Positions 58,801-64,000 of a DNA stretch of 64,000 nucleotides are shown in pieces. The stretch is from Turritopsis dohrnii (Eukaryota > Cnidaria > Hydrozoa > Anthoathecata > Oceaniidae). The stretch's first letter is position 1. Every line of letters begins with the position of its first letter. Made by a program: the position numbers and the translations under genes. Location of the stretch: assembly GCA_027922465.2 (NCBI GenBank), contig BQMF02000489.1, positions 62,001 to 126,000 of the forward strand. Reading direction: 5' to 3'. The notes under the pieces were generated by a model. The model saw only the letters and a program-made list of their open reading frames with translations. It was not told where the DNA came from and ran no database searches.

Positions 58801-61158
58801 TAAAACTTCAAACAGTTGAGATATTTGAACTGTAGCGGTTAAATGGCTGTCTCTCGGTTAACTTAAATTTTTGGACGAAAAAGATGAACAAAATGTGTTA
58901 CAGAGCAGAAGTAAATTAAGATTATTGCTTCACTTGAGTTTTAGAACATACTTTAGTGTTTTAAGAACATTTCCTGAAAAAATGAAGCAAATTGGACCAG
59001 CCGTTCAAAAATTATGAGCCGACCGGCTCAGATGAAATGTGAAAAAGACAAAAAAACCGTAAAAATCAATAAAGATCTAAATATATGAAAAATATTAAAA
59101 ACTATCAATAAGACTTCATCTAGAATCCTCCAGCTTCATATGTAGATTTTTCCATATCAATGTTTTCATCCTGAGTTGTCTTTCTTAAATTTCTTAAAAT
59201 TTTTCGATTTTTCAGCTGCGTTGCGGACATAGGTAAGCCGAATGTCGCTATCTTAGATTGTTTTGAAAAATGTAAACCTTTCGTCATGTGTTCACCAGGC
59301 TCAATCCCTATTCCCTTCAAAATATTGTATACTGCTATGGCTCCATCATTAATCGCTGTATCTAGAACCTTGTCACTATCAATGGAAGCAGCAGTAATTA
59401 CGCCATTCATAGAGGTGAAACTTCTACTGACACACCCACATCAGTCAAAGCGTCTCCACGTATAGATGAAGGTGTTGTGAACATACTTTCTGGCACCATT
59501 TTGGCTGATTCCTTGAATCTATTATATAAATCTTTTCATAACTGTTAGGGAGTATGAGTGATGGCATATTTAAGAAGCAACAAAGCTTCAATGTTCATGT
59601 TCAACTCCAACTTGTCTACGTGCATAAACAGTTCTGACGTTTACGTCATAAAACTTTCGACCATCTTTGTGTTTCTTTTCGGATAATCCAAGTTGCTTTG
59701 AGGTGAAAAATGCACAAGTTCTACCTTTCAGTTGTAAGAAACTTGCTTAAACCTTCTTTTTTACATCAATGTCACTGAGTTCAAGGGATTTCACATCTTT
59801 TCATTCAGGACAGCAAAGCGAACTAAAAACATTTGCTAAAAATGGACACCACGATATCCCGATATTGATTGGCAATTTTGATAATGATTGATACAGGAGC
59901 ACTTTGTATTTCAATGTCAATGATCTTTGAAGCAGAGGCTGACATAATTATGGCTTCAGATGATTTAGTAGTTTCATCATGATTATCTTTTTTGCCAAAA
60001 ACAGTTTTTACATCAGCACATCATTGCTGACTTCTTCCCATGATACTTTCGCTTTTTCGAATAATATTTCTTACTGCTTGCTTTTGAACAACTGCCAGTA
60101 TTTCCAGTGCCTCTTCTCCTTTGATTTGGGGTATCTTTATCCGTTCAAAACAGATAACAAAGAGTAAAAATGCAATGCAGGATGTTCACAAACTGTGCTT
60201 CCAGCTTCTTGTGGTCAGAATATCAGTCTCTTTTCCTGATATATTCGTGCTTTTTACATGAATGCAATGTCATCAGAGCAAAGTAGACTTATTCCTTTAC
60301 GGATGGACGGAAAACCGAACGGAGAAAGTCTGTCAAACTGCAGCCAAACACACTCTATAAATCTTACCCCAAACAATTTTTTCAATTTTTTTTGCTTAAT
60401 TTTTTTAACGACCTTCAATAAAATCCATTTATTAGTTTGACTGTCAATATTGAGCCAAAATGAATGCCATATTCTGATTCTGCGATAAATTTTGATTAAA
60501 ATAGATGTATTAGGAAGCACATTCAGAAAAAATCACATTTTTTAAAATTTTGACTTAAAATGTGATTTGAGTTAGGATGAATCCACCTTAATCTGCTGCT
60601 TAAAATTAGAAAAGATACTATTGCATGGTGTCATGGTGTCAGATAAATATCCTTCCATACTTCGCTTCGCTGTTCCACAGACTTTCGCATGACTTTCCTT
60701 ACAGAGAAATTAATTTTCATCGTCAATTTTTATCAGATTTTAATAATGCACTTTTTTTGGCAATAACTTAATACTGCTGAGTTGGAAAACGCCTAAAAGC
60801 AGTAGTTGCTAATATCTGACCTTAATAACGTTCTATAACGTTACACCATTAAGAGTTGATGAAAAAAAGTCGAAAGTCACTCAGAAAAACTTTAAAAGTT
60901 TTGCAACTGTAGTAGGCAGAAATCTTATTCATCGCCATTCTTTGAAAAGCATTTTTCTACTCACGAGTGTCCTTCAGATTTAAACTTTAGATTTTTCTTT
61001 TTATGCTTGAACAAACAATATCTCTTCAAAATCATTGTCATCTTTTTTAATTGACAGTGAGCGATCCTGATGGAGACTTGGTAAGATGTCGAATTCCTCA
61101 TGAGTACAGTGAATGCGGTTCAATTTGCAATGGTCTACCAGGTGCAATCTTAGATGAG
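55802..61158 (+). CDS. Exons of an extracellular protein with a DPDGD cysteine module (both ends incomplete)
   Basis: Four exons join in phase: 55802-55863, 56905-57152, 57812-57990 and 61058-61158. They read FRGAIITWKPGKTPLE, then VVITYRVSWRRSYSSDLRC, ICTDFSTREDWVTGELAIAY, QAWIRLKVGGDGWWNVW, TGKINSSPITSTAPIVR, and VSDPDGDLVRCRIPHEYSEC with GSICNGLPGAILDE. I recall the same order in large secreted or membrane proteins of cnidarians and molluscs, where it forms a cysteine-paired ectodomain module. There is no accepted name or function I can give. Introns contain a MITE relative (57507), a SINE (58147) and a 2-kb TTAA element (58549). A signal-peptide exon should lie before 55802, and the next exon after 61158 was not found; a frame resembling it is missing up to 64 kb. 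It could be a partial or decaying gene. Confidence 0.7.
57507..57716. mobile_element. Shortened relative of the 14537-15161 TIR element
   Basis: The right end AAAACACACTG and inner words (TTTCAAAAACGACTTTTT, TTAATTACATTTTTTGAAGA) match the larger element. The left tip is missing. It lies in an intron of the extracellular-protein gene. Confidence 0.65.
58147..58452 (-). mobile_element. tRNA-derived SINE, copy 2
   Basis: Inverted copy of the 8120-8380 SINE with the same A box, body and (AGTA)n tail, plus about 25 bp absent from copy 1. It lies in an intron of the extracellular-protein gene. Confidence 0.85.
58549..60587. mobile_element. 2-kb TTAA-flanked TIR element
   Basis: Perfect 17-bp inverted ends (GGTGGATTCATCCTAAC) are flanked by TTAA at 58545-58548 and 60588-60591. 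A secondary inverted pair, GCCGGTCGGCTCAT and ATGAGCCGACCGGC, lies near 58719 and 59018. It holds a decayed transposase remnant (59120-59410). TTAA plus such a remnant suggests Kolobok or piggyBac. The terminal sequence differs from the 31.2-38.9 kb element. Confidence 0.75.
59120..59410 (-). pseudogene. Transposase C-terminal remnant
   Basis: The open frame gives AINDGAIAVYNILKGIGIEP and an ending of the form E-A-G-G-F, like the end of transposase proteins carrying a Mutator-like transposase domain, which end in a GIxPG segment, basic residues and an acidic Y-x-A-G-x-F. Upstream on the minus strand (59411-60250) no continuous frame remains. The exact superfamily is uncertain. Confidence 0.5.
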
Positions 61159-61457
61159 GTAAATTTTACTTTCTTTAAACAAAGGGGTATTAATTCAACG
61201 CAACTGCACAGAGATCTATGGAGAAACCTATAGTAATGATTTCGACAATTTTCATCTTTACTTTCACTAGCGCTTTTTTTTCAGCCCTGATGTCACTTTT
61301 AGATGTAACGTGGCTGTTGTATTTTACAGTCAGCTCATGCCAAAGACTTTTAAGGAAAATTTGTAGTTTTTTGAAATTCCAAATTAAGATTTTGGAGTGC
61401 CCAAGCAACTCCAAGTGATATTACACCACATAAGCAACATAAAGGAAAATTGATGTT

Positions 61458-63231
61458 TGTTGTGCGTAGTTACGTAATTTTTGCGCAGATATGTAATTAT
61501 TTTGCGCAGTTATGTAATCGAGTGCTGCGCAGATATGTAAAATGCGGACTTTTTTATGGATAAATGTTCGTTTGATAAGAACTCAGTTTTGAACGTTTTG
61601 ATTTCAAATTTGAAGGCCATTTTTTCAAAATTTGTGTCAAAAGCGGATTTTAGGCCCAATTTGGTCCAAATTTACAGAATTTGCACCTTTTTTCTGTGTA
61701 CTATTTTGATAAAAACTGTTTACGGAGAAGTTGCAGAGATGTGGGGGTCCTCGAAAAGAAAAACTTAATTAAGGTGATTCTGACTGAGTGAGACGGATCT
61801 CTTATTTTTCTTTCATTTTTTCATTTTTTTCATTTATGAATATGGATAGAGAACTCAAGTATCTGAAAAACCCTAACACTTTTATGCTGAACCAACAAAG
61901 CAAAACATAACATTCTAGAGCAAGATCGACGTTTGATGCGCTCCTAATTATAGCTTAACAATTTAGCTTTTTTGGACGAGCTGCCGTGAAATACTCGAGC
62001 CACGGATCTTTGGGATCAGATTGCGGATAATTCTATTTCTCAGCTTTAGCAACTTGAACAAGTTTATCTTTTAAGATTGTCTAATGATAGTTTTCTGGGC
62101 AAAGTAATTCGACTATTGACGATGATGTCAGTCTATATATTAATAGCCGATTCTCTGTTTGTCTGTTTGTTTGTCTGTCACGCAAAATGGTAGATTAAGT
62201 TGTTAGAGTAATTATTTTATTTTGTTTTGTGCGACGTCAGTGTGAAACCATTGTATTGAGGCCCTAATCGAATGGGACGATTAGGGAAAATTTTCTCGGT
62301 AACTGACGTTTTTTGGGGTCCACGATATTGGCCATGGAGTGACGAAAAAATTTGGGCAAAATTTTTGGGGACGGGGCACTATGACATCATCAAAACTTTT
62401 GATCGACAATATCTCCGAAACGGTTCGTCATAGACATATGATCCTATACATTTTCTTGCTCAGAATTTCGACCTCTACAAGATGGAAACACTTCGCATTA
62501 TCAATTCCTTAATTCCATTTTTCGTGAACTCTTTGGTAGGTGACACAACGCAGGCTGAACATGGGCGGCGAGCGACGCCGCCTTGGCGGCTAGTTATTTT
62601 TTATAAGCATTTCATTTATAAGAACTTGTATAAAAATCATTATTTTGAGGTGCGTGATAATACTTGACAAACGAATTTAGGAAACTGATTCGGAGAAAAA
62701 CAGAAACAAAAGATAATAGACTCTCGCGTCCATCCTCAAACCTAAAGTGACGTATATTACACTTCAAATTGACAGGTCGCAGAAATAGGTTCATTTCTTA
62801 TAAAGACATTTTTTATCAAAACATAAATAAACTCATCTTCTGTGCAATCCCAACTTACTTTATGATATGCTAGTTCTGGATAGTGATAATGAACCAAAAT
62901 TTAAAGCTTTGTTTCTTATAAATAAAGTTCTTATAAAACATGAATACGCTCATTTTCCGCCAAATTACCTTTGTGAAAGTAATCAAAATTCTTACAAAGA
63001 GTTTTTTATCTTAAAATTCTTAAACTTTACACAAAATACAGATTATCATGTCATTCATAAAAGATTTTATGATATATATCGCAAAAACAGTGGTAGCTGA
63101 GTGAAAAAAATCTAGAAAAAATACCTGTACTAAAAAGTCCGGATTTTACATATCTGCGCAGCACTCGATTACATAACTGCGCAGCTCAAAAATTACATAT
63201 CTGTGCAAAAGTTACATAACTGCGCACAACA
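61458..63231. mobile_element. 1.8-kb TIR element with repeated TGCGCAG motif in ends
   Basis: Both ends carry TGTTGTGCG and then three or four copies of GCGCAG-T/A-TATGTAA in inverted order, with an inner GCTGCGCAGATATGTAAAAT and CGGACTTTTT. Homology of the arms extends about 105 bp. Target duplication is not clear. A Helitron-like element is nested within. No transposase recognised. Confidence 0.7.
62132..62593 (+). mobile_element. Non-autonomous Helitron-like element
   Basis: It starts TCTATATATTAATAGCCG with TCTGTTTGTCTGTTTGTT after it. It ends with the hairpin GCCGCC-TT-GGCGGC followed by CTAG and then T. A 5' TC and 3' hairpin plus CTRR are Helitron hallmarks. At 462 bp it is non-coding. 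A truncated inverted copy of its 3' end lies at 54087. Confidence 0.75.
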
Positions 63232-64000
63232 TTGTTTTTCATACTGATTAAAATACTTTTTGCCAGTTAAAGGTGAATTTGCAAGAGCATGGAGTTAAAA
63301 CAAAATAATTTTAATAAATATTACTTGTTTCGCTACTATTTTGTTCTATCTCCAATTGCAAACTTTCCCTGGAGGACAGTGGGTACTAGCAAATTTGAAA
63401 TAATTTTTGGTCACGGGCTCCAAACACGATGTATTCAAAAAAGTACCAAGTAATTTTCTATAGAAAAGATCTTAAGATCTTAAAGATTTTGTGTGGTTAT
63501 GAAATTTAAAACTTAATTTTCTCAGTTTAAAGAAATTGGAGATAGTACAAAGTAATTCTCACCTAACGATATGCTGCTATGGAAATTGTCCATTCCTAAA
63601 ATTAAGTTATCCCTTTAACAATACTAGCTACAACTACCGTTTTTCAATGCGACAAAATTATAAAAAGTGGCTCCATAGAATAATAGAAAGAGTTTCAAAA
63701 CAAAACAAATATTCTTACAAATACTTAGAAAACGCTCTTAAAGTAATACCAGAGCATGTCATTGCCTTTTATTAAGCTGTTGTAATGAGATAAGATCGCC
63801 AAAAACATCTCAATGGAAAAATAAAGGCGTTTGACGAGCAAAACTGATATTCTCGATGAAACAGTAGGGAAGGCTTAAATATAAATCCCGCAAGTAATTA
63901 TAGCATTGTATGATGGTAGTTGCATGAAGTACTATGAAGATGATTGAATAAGAGGAACTGCTAATGAGTTCGAACCCATGTTGCTACCAATACGAGTTCT
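63232..64000. other. Right-edge stretch with no supported feature
   Basis: Short open frames only, for example 63536-63775 on the plus strand, with no recognisable domain. Confidence 0.4.

Overview
The window is metazoan nuclear DNA. It is AT-rich, with short GT-AG introns, tRNA-derived SINEs, and a dense load of DNA transposons, MITEs and Helitrons. Gene content points to a non-bilaterian animal, most likely a cnidarian: Death/OTU-like/ATPase/ankyrin proteins, an opsin-like GPCR, tandem mucin-stalk receptors, and a secreted-type module with a DPDGD motif. This assignment is inference; no diagnostic marker is present. No prokaryotic or organellar genes were seen.

Layout. 1-6.4 kb (minus): a phase-consistent multi-exon gene encoding a Death domain, a degenerate OTU-like domain, an SF1-helicase-like P-loop ATPase and ankyrin repeats; it runs off the left edge. 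7.9-17 kb: repeats, namely a SINE, several MITEs, a 3.1-kb element packed with GACGTC palindromes that carries a nested TIR element, and a 0.9-kb 18-bp minisatellite. 18.7-19.7 kb (plus): an intronless opsin-like GPCR with His in place of the retinal-binding Lys and with Glu kept at 3.28. 20.2-22 kb: a second GACGTC element and tRNA-like SINEs. 24.1-27.2 kb and 41.6-45.3 kb (minus): two paralogous single-pass receptors with the same exon phases; the second carries an ITIM-type motif and two NPxY motifs. 31.2-38.9 kb: a 7.7-kb TTAA-flanked TIR element, Kolobok-like. It holds a broken THAP gene reading in from the left end, an intact 1093-residue coiled-coil ORF, and a P2X7 C-terminal ('ballast')-like first exon reading in from the right end. 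46.1-53.7 kb: a non-LTR reverse transcriptase with a restriction-like-endonuclease-type C-terminus and one in-frame stop, a LINE 3' end, and a truncated pogo transposase head-to-head with a HIRAN-like ORF. 55.8-61.2 kb (plus): exons of an extracellular cysteine-containing protein whose introns contain a SINE, a MITE and a 2-kb TTAA element. 61.5-63.2 kb: a TIR element with a nested Helitron-like insertion.

How it works together. The host genes are separate loci rather than a pathway, though three types (Death/ATPase/ankyrin sensor, ITIM/NPxY receptor pair, multi-cysteine ectodomain) are plausible recognition or signalling genes. Most of the remaining sequence is explained by transposons at different stages of decay, many nested. 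Exon borders were chosen by eye from GT-AG sites and reading-frame phase; none is supported by transcripts.
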